From: Stomoxys calcitrans
Taxonomy: Eukaryota; Arthropoda; Insecta; Diptera; Muscidae
Assembly: GCF_963082655.1 (NCBI RefSeq)
Contig: NC_081555.1
Location: 91,117,272 to 91,181,271 of the forward strand
Length of the DNA: 64,000 nucleotides
Direction of reading: 5' to 3'
The notes beneath the pieces were generated by a model, which was not told where the DNA came from, made no database searches, and saw only the letters and a program-made list of their open reading frames with translations. A program made the position numbers and the translations under genes. The stretch's first letter is position 1. Every line of letters starts with the position of its first letter. This document shows positions 22,548 through 33,156 of the stretch, piece after piece.

Positions 22548-22635
22548 AGCCTACGACGCTAAAGGCGTTCGAATCCTGGCAAGAACATTGTCCGATGTTT
22601 ATCCCCTCTTTATGTTGGCGACATGCCATGACCTT
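22548..22635 (+). repeat. tRNA-SINE fragment
   Basis: 'cctacgacgctaaaggcgttcgaatcctggcaagaac' retains the B box. The A box and most of the body are lost. Confidence 0.6.
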
Positions 22636-22849
22636 GATTATAAGAATACAAGTACAGACAGACAGACGGACAAAGCTAAATCGAATCAGGAAATAATTCT
22701 ACGCCGATCGGTATACTTATCGATGGGTTTAGCTCTTCTCCATCTTATCGTTGCAAACAAATGCACAAAGTTATAATACCCTGTACCACAGTGGGGGTGT
22801 AGGGTATACAAATAAAAAATTAAATATAAAAAAATAAAAATCTCTGGCT

Positions 22850-22955
22850 TCTAAGCCCCTGGAAGGTCAAATCGAGAAGTCGGTTTATATGGGAGCTATA
22901 TTAAGTTTTAGACCGATTTGGACCATACTTGGCACAGTTATAGAACTTTAGAACA
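22850..22955 (-). repeat. DINE-like internal unit fragment
   Basis: Contains 'cggtttatatgggagctatatt', 'agaccgatttggaccatactt' and 'ggcacagttat'. Both ends missing. Confidence 0.55.
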
Positions 22956-22975
22956 CTGGTCATTTAAAACACTTT

Positions 22976-23067
22976 CCCCAAAGAGGTGTCGCACTGCGGA
23001 ACGACGTTCGGACTGAGTTTAAACTTGAATCGGAAAGCACTCATTGTTGTGTGAGAATTTGCCCCTT
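22976..23067 (+). repeat. tRNA-SINE body fragment
   Basis: 'ccccaaagaggtgtcgcactgcggaac', 'ttgaatcggaaagcactcatt' and 'gtgagaatttgcccc' match the middle-to-3' SINE body. Confidence 0.65.
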
Positions 23068-23109
23068 TTAGGTCCCTGGTGGTAATGTTCTTCCTTAGGT
23101 TAATGTTCT

Positions 23110-24850
23110 CATTAGGGGAGGGATGACACCACTCAGACATTTCGACTCAAATATGGATATCAAATTCGTGCTGCGTTTCCAAATCCCTTTAATTTAAGCC
23201 CCATATTCCCATGGCCGGTAAATAAAAACCATTCGGAGGGTGTTTTGGGGCTGGGTCGGCCACCGGCACTTTGCACTGAAAATAGGTATGAAATTTGTTT
23301 TTTATTCTCAACGAAAATGAAGTTCTGTTTAGGGGGTGCTTTAGGGCATACCCCAAAACACTTGGCTCCAAAATTGGATATCAAATTCGTTTTCTACTCT
23401 CAAATACTTGTCAATTGAGTTCCATATTGTCATAATGGGTCAAAAACTAATTTGACGTATCTTTAGGAGGAAAAATGCCACCTAGACTTGAACGAAAATT
23501 TTAATGTCATATTCGTAATCTACTGCCTAATACCTTTTATTTGAGTCCCATATAGATAGGTGGGCGACCTCCCATTACCGCTGGGTCCTTGGACCCAAAT
23601 TTTAATACCATACTCATTTTCTTGTCTCCATTATCTTTCATTTCATACCCTTATCGTGCCCATCGAACCACTTTCGGATATGGGTGGCATTTTTGGGGTA
23701 AGGGGGAGGGAAGGTCCGCCTCCACCCGATATCTAAAAATTATATAGCCTATGCTTCCTTCCAGACAAACCTACACAATCTATGAAAATTTTAAGAAAAT
23801 CGGTTCAGCCAAGTATCATATAGTCAAAATGGGTCTAATGGCGGTTTTGAGAGTGGCGTGACTCCCTATACTTGGATCTGATTTTGCATGCCAAAAAATC
23901 TACTCCCAAATACCTTTCATTTGAGCCCCATATTGAATTGAACGTCCAATATGTCTGTTCGGGGGAGTTTTGGGGTTGGGGCGGCCCGATGGTTAATTAG
24001 ACTCAAATTTTAATACCACATTCGTATTCTACTCTCCAATACCTTTCATTTGATACCTATATTATCCCGATCGGTCCACTTCTGATTTGGGGTTGTGTTT
24101 TTGGCATAAGGGGGAGGGTCCATCCCCCTTCCATATAGCCTATGTTTCCCTCCAGACCAACCTACACAATATGCGAAAATTTCGAGAAAATTGGTTCTGC
24201 CATTTTGCAGTCTATACAGAACAAACAAACCGAGTCACATATTGGCTAATGTGCCCATTTTTGACGCTTTTGTGGGGGTTGGGGTGACCCCCTATACTTC
24301 GACATGAATTTTTATGCCAGATTCGTTATCTACTCCCGCATACTTTTCATTTGATATCCATATTGTCCTTATCGGTCCACTTTTGATTTTGGTTAAGGTT
24401 TTGGCGTAACGGTGGAGGGTCCGCCCCTTCCATTATCAACAAAACTATAAAGCCTATTCCTACTTCCTGACCATATTCGTAATCTACTCCCGAATGCCTT
24501 TCATTTGAATCCCATATTGTCATAATCGTGAAATAAACCTATTTTAAGTGGTTTTGGGGTTGAGGCGGCCCCCAGGATACCTGGGCCCAACTTTTATTAT
24601 GAAATTCGTACTCTACTCTTGAATACCTTTCATTTGAATCCCATATTGTCCCGATCGGTCCACTTTTATTTTTGGGTAGTACTTTTGGGGTAAGGGGGAG
24701 GGTCCGCCCCCCTACCGATATCAAAAAATTATATAGCCTATGTTTCCTTCCAGACCAACCTACACAATCTGTGAAAATTTCAAGGTAATCGGTTCAGCCG
24801 TTTTTGAGTCTATACGAAACAAACACAAATTGAATTTTACGTATAAGATG
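23110..24850 (-). mobile_element. Helitron-like element W4 with 5' end at ~24850
   Basis: Minus-strand start 'CATCTTATACGTAAAATTCAATTTGTG', then the conserved leader ('gactcaaaaacggctgaaccg'; 'cctccccct' with G-rich complement), repeated at least three times at ~480-bp spacing (near 23700-23820, 24100-24220, 24650-24800). Each leader is followed by ~110-bp 'cctttcatttgagtcccatatt' units. Duplication of the leader itself is unusual against W1 and W2. Confidence 0.6.
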
Positions 24851-24860
24851 AATCTTCCAG

Positions 24861-24990
24861 TCTGTCGTTCTTATATCTGAACAAATAAAGGGTATATAAG
24901 ATTCGGTTCGGTCGAACTTAAAACGTCTGTCGTTCTTATATCTGAACAAATAGAGGCTATATAAGATTCGGTCCGGTCGAACTTAAAACG
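24861..24990 (+). repeat. 65-bp tandem pair derived from a DINE 3' end
   Basis: Two adjacent copies (24861-24925 and 24926-24990) of 'tctgtcgttcttatatctga', then 'acaaata(a/g)aggctatataagattcgg', the TTCGG(T/C)CGGTCGAA hairpin and ACTTAAAACG. The terminal hairpin motif is the one that ends complete DINE-like copies. Confidence 0.75.
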
Positions 24991-26003
24991 TTCGTACTTG
25001 TGAATTCTTGTGTTGCTTCAAAGTATTTCTTTCCTCAAAAAAGAATCAGAGTTCAGGGAACAACACTACAATCCGCTTTGAGTCACCTCTTGAGCAATTA
25101 ATAAAGAAAATTGGGGCGAAAAAAAGACAACCCCCACGCATAAGAGTGCACCACTCAAATTAACAAGAACTACAAATTGCCTCCAGATACTACGCATTGT
25201 CTTATCCTCGTAAATTAAAGAGAAAAGAACAATGGCAGCAACAAAAACATAAAATACTCATCACCAACAAAGGAAGAATCCACCTATTCCGCATCATACA
25301 GCAGCAAAGAGTGAAGGGAGGAGAAGCATAAGGAAAAAGACGGACCAAAACAAAGCCATCGGAAAAGCAGTTCACTGGAACAAAAGTTCAATGAACGTCT
25401 AAGGTATTTGATGTGAGTCGGGCCAATCAAACTTTTTTAATGACTAATACTCAACCTTTTGAGAGTGTTATACATACCAACTTATACGTATAAGTATATT
25501 TGTATGTACAGACTTTATGTAATAATTAATTAAGTCAAGTCATAACCGTCACTTAGACGAGTCGCATTACATCCAAATCAATATGAATTGAGAGGCTGGT
25601 GTTCTCCATGGCGCTAATAAACAATACCTCCCCTTATCCTCCCTTTTTATTTAGAGACAAAAAGTAAATACCAAAAACAAGTTTTATTGTAATATGAGGT
25701 GTTATAGTAAGAAAAAACAAACCTTACCTAACTATGACTATAAAGATGACAAATTGGCATTTACTTTAAGACAGCTGGTTTCAGGCACAACAAAGGGCAG
25801 TTTTGTAAACAAAGGCTAGACGGACAAAGTCCACATTGGCATTATATTTCAGGATATTTTAATAAATTAAGAGTTTATTAAACAAACAAAAACATGGGTA
25901 TATGAGAAAATAATTTTGAATACAGCTCGGTGGACAATAAAAACAAATACAAATAAAAAAATTTAAAACAATAGAAAAACGTAAAAAATTAAAAATATAA
26001 ATA
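24991..26003. other. Gene-free interval, apparently single-copy
   Basis: No ORF, promoter or repeat that I can support. Purine-rich and AT-rich, lacking the repeat signatures around it. Confidence 0.45.
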
Positions 26004-27680
26004 AAAACAAGTATAAAGACATTAAGTTCGGCCAGGCCGAACTTTGGATACCCACCACCTCGGGCATATATGTAAACGAGCTTTCTTCATATTCTGGTAA
26101 AAAATTCATAATTTATGCACGCATAGCAGCTTTATCGAAATATGGTCCGATTTGGATCAAATACGGCACAGAGATTGAGTGGTCTAATAAATGCAAGTCG
26201 GTGTTCAATTTCGTTGAACGAAATATTGGTCTGTTTGACACCTATATCCAAATATAGACCGATCTGAACCTAAAGAAACGGATGTCGAAAGGACACTGGG
26301 ATCAAGACTTTAAATGGAGAGATCGGTCTATATGACAGCTATATCCAAATCTGAACCGATCTGGGACAAATTAAAAAAGGATATCGAAGGGCTTAACACT
26401 ACTCACCGTCCCAAATTTCAGCGAAATCGGACAATAAGTGCGCCATTTATGGGCCCAAGACCTTATATCGGCAGATCGCTATAAGTCGCAGCTATATCCA
26501 AATTTGGACCGATTTGGGCCAAATTGCAAAAATTTGTCGAAGAGCCTAACGCAACGCACTGTCCCAAATTTCGGCGAAAGCGAACAATAAATTCGACTCT
26601 TATGGGCCAAAAACCTTGTATCGGAAAATCGGTTTATATGGCAGCTATATCCAAATCTGGGCCGTTCTGAGCCAACTTAAAGAAGAATGTTGAAGTGCCT
26701 AACACAACTCACTGTCCCAAATTTTGGAGAAGTCGGACAATAAATACGCCTTTTATGGATCCAAGATCTTTAATCGAGAGATCGGTCTATATGGAAACTA
26801 TATCCAAATCTGGACCCATCCATGCCATTTGCCAGGGAGATGTCGAGGGGCCTAACTTAACTCACTGTCCCAAATTTCGGCGACATCGGACAATAAATGC
26901 GCCTTTTATGGACCCAAAACCTTAAATAGAGAGATCGGTCTATATAGCAGAAATATCCAAATCTGCAAAAAGTTGTCGAGGAGCCTAACACAACTTACTG
27001 TCCCATATTTTGGCGCCATCGGACAATAAATGCGCCTTTTATGGGCCCAAAACCTTAAATAGAGAGATCGGTCTGTATGGCAGCTACATCCAAATCTTAA
27101 CCGATCTGGGACAAATTGAATAAGGATGTCGACTGGCCTAACACAACTCACTGTCTCAAATTTTGGCAAAATCGGACAACAAATCGGAGCCTAACACAAC
27201 TAACTGTCCCACATTTTGGCACACTCGAAAAATAGATGCTCCTTTTATGGGCCCAAGACCTTAAATCGAGAGATCGGTCTATATGGCAGTTACATCCAAA
27301 TCACCGCCTAACAGAACGCGCTGTCCCAAATTTCAGAAAATTTGGATAATAAATGTGGATAATTTATGAGCCTAAGATTCTAAATCGGCGGATCGGTCTA
27401 TATGGGGGCTATATCAAGATATATTCCGACATAGCCCATCTTCGAATCCTGCTTATGGATAAAAAAAAATAATCTCTGCAAAGTTTCAGCTGAATATCTC
27501 TATTTTTAAAGACTGTAGCGTGATTTCAACAGACAGACGGACAAACATGGCTAAATCGTCTTAGATTTTTATGCTGATCAAGAATATATATACTTTATAG
27601 GGTCGGAAATGGATATTTCGATGTATTGCAAACGAAATGACAAAATGAATATACCCCCATCCTTCGGTGATGTGTATAAA
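26004..27680 (-). mobile_element. Complete DINE-like element, subfamily 2 (1.68 kb)
   Basis: Minus-strand 5' end at 27680: TTTTATACACATCACCGAAG, then GGATGGGGGTATATTCATTTTG, a 'tatatatattcttgatcagc' core and 'ccatgtttgtccgtctgtctg'. About eight ~150-165 bp units follow with 'cgatctgg(g/a)(c/a)caaat', 'gtcgaggagcctaacacaac' and 'tcactgtcccaaattt'. The 3' end at 26004-26060 has GGTGGTGGGTATCCAAAG, then the hairpin TTCGGCCTGGCCGAA and a CTTTATACTTG tail. The TACCCACCACC/GGTGGTGGGTA pair gives subterminal inverted repeats. No ORF, hence non-autonomous. Confidence 0.75.
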
Positions 27681-28149
27681 AATTTTTAAATATATTGACA
27701 AAGATGTTGATGAAGATACATGTCGTATCAGAAATCATGATCCACCAAGCCAGTCAAAGTGTTTTGAATAATAACACACACTTGCCCAACTTTTATAAAT
27801 TCTTTGCTATGCTGTTTTTTGAATAGAAAGCATTGAATAGGGCTCACGCTAGAAAATGTTCGGAAAATTAAAAAAAGATTTTAGAGAGCAAAATAAAAGA
27901 ACGCAAACGCTGTGCTTTAAGTCAATGCGGCCTAAGCACGAAAAGCACTTGCAGTAACATTCAATGAAAGTTCAAGTGCACAACAAAAAGAGTTTAGCAA
28001 TGTCGATGTGTTTGTTGGTCTTAGCATTAATGATTAGTTTGTATCGGAAATAGTGCAAAGTAAGGTTTTATCCTCTCTTACAGCGTTAACGAGAGTTATA
28101 GGACTTATCGCGTCTAGACCTAGAACTGGTCATATCGGAACTACCTTAC
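27681..28149. other. Gene-free interval with one copy of an 88-bp direct repeat
   Basis: 27707-27794 ('gatgaagatacatgtcgtat ... aataataacacacacttgccc') recurs at 28794-28881, bracketing the family R fragment. No gene seen. Confidence 0.6.
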
Positions 28150-28700
28150 TCACTCAGGGAAACTGGAATCTGTGGGTATACCTCTAGCGACATGTAAGCT
28201 AAGTTTTCAGCACCAGGCTCAAAGAAATACAAATGATAGATGGTCACAAAGTGTGAGCTTTCCAAAACTATGTGGCCTAATCTAGACTTGAAGAGATCTC
28301 CCGCTTTGCTGTCACTGGCTAGAACAGACGTCTTCGTCATTGTGTCTGTCATAACAGGCCACTGTCTACTTGTAAAACATGCTTACAGACTGAAGGTTGC
28401 CAGTAACGACTTTTGCAGAAGCTGCGAGGACATCGAAGAAGAAGAGACTATAGGACACCTTATGTGTATGTATCCCGCACTGGCAGTCAGAATGAGTTCC
28501 TTATTTGGTTCTCATTTCTTTGAGAACCTGTCTCATCTGGCGGACGAGAACGTTCTCAAATTATTGGGCTTTTAAAGCGATCTGGATGCTTCAAGAACTA
28601 AAAAGGCATCTTCGTTCTTCTTTTCCTATTGTATCACAATGGACGAAAACTTCTATGTAAGTCTAATGGCAGACCGCCAACAAAACCTATCATAACATAT
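28150..28700 (+). pseudogene. Family R non-LTR retrotransposon, C-terminal and 3' fragment
   Basis: Translation over 28150-28590: 'GKLESVGIPLATCKLSFQH' region (frameshifted), then 'MWPNLDLKRSPALLSLARTD', 'VIVSVITGHCLLVKHAYRLK', zinc knuckle 'FCRSCEDIEEEETIGHLMCMYPA' (C-x2-C-x9-H-x3-C), and 'NVLKLLGFLKRSGCF' before the terminator. This is the best-preserved copy of this region in the window. No endonuclease or RT is attached, as expected for 5'-truncated retroelement copies. Confidence 0.7.
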
Positions 28701-28877
28701 TGAGCCCTGTTTCAAAACAAAGGCGTGCTCTACACCGTACTCAATAGTCTTTGGGTATGTAGGTCACTTAAGGTAGGTCTTAATCAATTTAATAAGGTGT
28801 TAATGAAGATACATGGCGTATCAGAAATCATGACCCACCAAACCAGTCAAAGTATTTTGAATAATAACACACACTTG

Positions 28878-30075
28878 CCCACTGTGACCAACTGGGAAAT
28901 GGTGGGATAAAACCCTTTACAGGAAATATAAAAGGGACTACGCTCTTTCCAATGCGATTCAATTTAGAACCCTAAGTATTAAAGAAACCAAGATATATAC
29001 CACTTTTGACAAAATATGGTAATTTTTCCATATGATGCCCCATATTTTAGAGTAAATGGCCCACTGTGACCAACTGGGAAATAGTGGGGTAAAACCCTTT
29101 ACAGAAAATATAATAGGGACTACGCTCTTTCCGAATCTATACAATTTGGAGCCCTAAGGATTGAAGAAACCAAGATATTGGCCATTTTTGGCAAAATTTT
29201 GTAATTTTTCCATATGATGCCTCATTTTTCAGAGTAAATGGCCTACTGTGGCCAACTGGGAAATAGTGGGGTGAAACCCTTTACAGGAAATATAATAGGA
29301 CTAAGCTCTTTCAGAATCTATTCATTTTGAAGCCCTAAGTATTGAAGACACCAAGATATTGGCCATTTTTGGCAAAATTTTATCATTTTTCCATATGATG
29401 CCCACTTTTCAGACTAAATGGCCCACTTTGACCAACTTGGAAAAAGTGGGCTAAAACAGTTTACAGGAAATATAATCTGGACCACGCTATTTCCGAATCT
29501 ATTCAATTTGGAGTTCTAAGTATTAAGGAAACCAATATATTGGCCATTTTTGGCAAAATTCGGTTATTTTTCCATATGATGCCCAATTTTTCAGGCTCCA
29601 AATTGAATAGATTCAGAAAGAGCGTGGTCCAGATTATATTTCCAGTAAACGGCCAATATCTTGGTTTCTTTAATACTTAGGGCTCCAAATTGAATGAAAC
29701 CCTGTAAAGGGTTTTAGCCACTGTTTCCCAAAAATGGTCAATATATTGGTTTCTTCAATACTTAGGGCTCCAAATTCAATAGATTCAGAAAGAGCGTAGT
29801 CCTTATTATATTTTTTGTAAAGGGTTTTAGCCCACTATTTCCCACTTGGTCACAGTGGGCCATTTACTCTGAAAAATGGGGCATCATATGGAAATATTAC
29901 CAAATTTTGCCAAAAATGGCCAATATCTTGGTTTCTTTAATACTGAGGGCTCCGAATTGAATAGATTCAAAAAGAGCATTGTCCCTATTATATTTCCTGT
30001 AAACAGTTGTATCCCACTATTTCGCAGTTGGTCACAGTGGGCCATCTCTAAAATATGGGGCAAAATATAGAAAAA
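28878..30075. repeat. ~181-bp minisatellite with internal orientation switch
   Basis: Plus-oriented units start with '(g)cccactgtgaccaactggg' near 28878, 29058, 29239 and 29419 (spacing about 181). At about 29594 the array flips: from there units read on the minus strand ('gggctccaaattgaatag', 'tttcccacttggtcacagtg' near 29840 and 30025). Each unit also carries 'aataccaagatattggccattttt'-type and 'catatgatgcccc' blocks. The two halves can pair to form a long imperfect hairpin. No ORF of note. Confidence 0.85.
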
Positions 30076-30104
30076 TTACAAAATGTTGCCAACTAAGACG
30101 ATTT

Positions 30105-30261
30105 AACGATGTGCGTGTGTCTGTCCGTCCGTCTGCGGTAATCACTCTATAGCCTTCAAAAATTGAGATATTGAGCTGAAATTTGGCACAGTTATGTTTG
30201 ATGCACGCTGGTTAAGTTCTTGAACGGGCCACGATAAAGCGTCTAATGCCCATAAATGCTT
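30105..30261 (+). repeat. DINE-like subfamily 2 copy, left part (interrupted)
   Basis: Core 'gtctgtccgtccgtctgcgg', 'gagctgaaatttggcacagtt' and '..gataaagcgtctaatgccc', ending 'ataaatgctttt'. The continuation resumes at 31283 after the younger DINE-like element. Confidence 0.65.
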
Positions 30262-31282
30262 TTTATACCCTCCACCATAGGATGGAGGGTATACTAATTT
30301 CGTCATTCTGTTTGTAACTACTCGAAATATTTGTGTGAGACCCCATAAAGTATATATATTCTTGATCGTCGCGACAATTTATGTCGATTTAGCCATGTCC
30401 GTCCGTCTGTCGAAAACACGCTAACTTCCGAAGGAGTAAAGCTATCCGCTTGAAATTTTGCACAAATACTTCTTATTAGTGTAGGTCGGTTGGTATTGTA
30501 AATGGATGGCCCATTTACAATACCAATCGGTCCATGTTTTGATAAAGCTGCCATATAAACCGATCTTGGGTCTTGACTTCTTGAGCTTCTAGAGTGCGCA
30601 ATTCTTATCCGATTTGGTTGAAATTTTGTGCGACGTGTTTGTTATGATATCCAACATCTGTACTAAGTATGGTTCAAATCGGTCTATAACCTGATATAGC
30701 TCTCATATAAACCGATCTTGGGTCTTGACTTCTTGAGCCTCTAGAGGGCGCAATTCTTATCTGATTTGAATGAATTTTTGCACGAACTATTTTGTTATAA
30801 TATCCAACAACTGTGCCAAATATGGTTCAAATCGGTTCATAAAATGATATAGCTGACATATAAACCGATCTGGGATCTTGACTTCTTGAGCCTCTAGAGG
30901 TTGCAATTATTATCCGATTTGCCTGAAATTTTGTACGACAGATCCTCTCATGAACATACGTGTTTATTATGATCTGAATCGGTCTATAGCCCGATACAGC
31001 TCCCATATAAATCGATCTCTCTATTTTACTTCTTGAGCCCCCAAAGGGCGCAATTCTTATTCGAATATTGGCAGACATTTTACACAGGTCTCCAACATAT
31101 AATTTAATTGTGGTCCAAACCAGACCATATCTTGATATCGCTCTAATAGCAGAGCAAATCTTTTCTTTTATACCTTTTTTTGGCCTAAGAAAAGATTCCG
31201 GGAAAAGAACTCGACAAATGCGATCCATGGTGGAGGGTATATAAGATTCGGCCTGGCCGAACATAGCACGCTTTTACTTGTT
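30262..31282 (+). mobile_element. Complete DINE-like element (1.02 kb), nested
   Basis: The 5' end is a perfect palindrome, TATACCCTCCA..TGGAGGGTATA (30264-30293). The core 'tatatatattcttgatcgtc' and 'catgtccgtccgtctgtcg' follow. Four ~165-bp units carry 'cctctagagggcgcaattct' and 'gatatagct..catataaaccgatct'. The 3' end has TGGTGGAGGGTATA, 'taagattcggcctggccgaa' and CGCTTTTACTTG. The 3' TGGTGGAGGGTATA is the reverse complement of the 5' TATACCCTCCACCA: subterminal inverted repeats with a 3' hairpin, the reported Helentron/DINE organisation. Inserted in a T run inside an older relative. Confidence 0.8.
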
Positions 31283-31855
31283 TTTTATCCGATTTCGCTA
31301 AAATTTGAAACAGTGTGTAGTTCAAGGCCTCCCAACATCCAGATCGGACTATATCTAGATATAGCTGCCATATAGACCGATCTCACGATAAAGGGTCTGA
31401 AGCCCATAAAAGATTAATTTTTTAACCGATTTCGCTGAAATTTGAAACATTGAGTAGTTTTACGCCTCCTAAAATAGGACCCAAATATGGTTCAGATCGG
31501 ACTATATCTAGATATAGCTGCCATACAGAACGATCTACCGATTAAGGGTCTAAAGCCCATAAAAGCTTTATTTTTTAACCGATTTCGCTGAAATTTGAAA
31601 CAGTAAATAGTTTTAGGCCTCCCAACGTCTGACCCGAATGTGGATTAAATCGGACTATATTTAGATATAGCTACCATATAGACCGATCTCTCGATAAAGG
31701 GTCTAAAGCCCACAAAAGCCCTATTTATAAGCCGATTTCGCTGAAATAAACAGTGTGTAGCTTTAGGCCTACAAACATAGGCCCCAAATATGGTTCAGAT
31801 CGGACTATATTTTTATATATAGCTGCCATATAGACCGATCTCCCTATGAAATATT
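31283..31855 (+). repeat. DINE-like subfamily 2 copy, right part
   Basis: Four ~150-bp units with 'accgatttcgctgaaatttgaaacag', 'taggcctcccaac' and 'gatatagctgccatatagaccgatct'. It continues the copy begun at 30105. The 3' hairpin is lost. Confidence 0.7.
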
Positions 31856-32449
31856 CCTTGAAATTACAAATATAAACAAATATATATAACAAATATAACG
31901 TTATTCAAAGAACACTCCCTTACAAATAGAAAACCCGCAAATAGCCAAGTTCAATTCATATGAAATGAAAAAAATCGAATTCTTATTTTTACTTGCAGTT
32001 AGCCACAATCCATTTAGCTGGTGCAACGTCGTTTAAAATAGTGATGTCATTTGAGTATATAGAGGAACTTTATTACTCACTACTACCCCAGTGATTTACA
32101 TGTTTTGTGTCGTATTTTTTGTTTTCATATTTGCGGCTAGTATAGAAACCAAACACTATAAAAAAAAATAATAATTATATGATTATACAGTCGCAGACAG
32201 TTGTGGTAAATAGCCATGATGTTGACAACCGGCGTTGCTGGTGGTGTTGAGATATGGATACCACGTTTTGTGCACGATTAGTTACGTAGCTCTGTGTTCC
32301 GAGACTGACTATAATACGAGCAGCAACAAACAATTAAAAAAAATGCCAATAAAGCAAATTGCATATATAATTAAGCAAACAAGTAGTACACCATTTCCAA
32401 AAATAATTTTTTTTTCCAATGAAAAGAGCTTCCACTTTCTTTACCATCA
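31856..32449. other. AT-rich gene-free interval
   Basis: No exon with convincing splice and coding signals. Confidence 0.4.
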
Positions 32450-32928
32450 AGATTGTTGTTGCGGCAGTTTGTTGTGTTGTATCTTTCGTCTGCTTGATTC
32501 TGTTGAGTGTCAAGAGCCAGGAACTCTACGACAAAGATGGGCTGCGTCCACAGGGATCTGGGTCAGAGTCGAGTGGCTCTGGCTGGACAGTTAAACAGGT
32601 GACGTGTATCATGCGGTCCCTGGTTGCAATCGGGACATACATCTTGGCATCAATCCTTGCTCTGTAGGAGTTGAGGCGGCTGCATCTGCCGGAATGTAAT
32701 TGAGCCAAAACTACTCTGGTATGCCGAGGAAGGTCAATTTCTTCAGTTGCAATGGGAGGCGATCGTTCTCCAAGAACTACATTCACCCGGTAGATATTTA
32801 CCGCATCTGTTACCGTATCTGCATGAATGTTGTCTGGACCCGCTTGATATGCCGCTTGATCTAGAGGTTCTCTCTTGTAGCGCTGAACCTCAAGCTCTAG
32901 ATCATGTAGTTCTACCTTAAGGCTAGAG
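32450..32928 (-). pseudogene. Family A (jockey-like) retrotransposon, 3' fragment
   Basis: Minus-strand reading ends GCAGTTTGTTG-type complement: in sense orientation, AACAAACTGCCGCAACAACAA at 32452-32470. Upstream is the C-terminal region of the polyprotein: 'PRHTRVVLAQLHSGRCSRLNSYRARID' and the start of the C-terminal zinc knuckle. It matches 53100-53477 (+) and 33157-33610 (-). Its 5' break is at about 32928, where it abuts a plus-strand RT fragment. Confidence 0.75.
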
Positions 32929-33156
32929 CTCGACCCTGATCCCAGCGGATTATCAACACGGATTCCGTAAATTGCACAGCACTATTATAGCACTCACAAG
33001 TATCACCACACATATTAGCCGCGGTCTGAATGGAAAACGGCTTAATGAGTATGCTCCTCTCGTGGCTCTCGACTTGTCAAAACTATTTGACACTGTCGAC
33101 CATTCTGTTCAATGACATCATTGAGTTTAATCTCCAGAACTTGACGAAGAGGTGAA
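32929..33156 (+). pseudogene. Non-LTR reverse transcriptase fragment
   Basis: Translates to 'HGFRKLHSTIIALTSITTHI' and 'YAPLVALDLSKLFDTVDH', RT motifs just before and including motif A (the D of ALD). About 75 codons, cut off at both sides. It lies in opposite orientation between two family A fragments. Confidence 0.7.
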
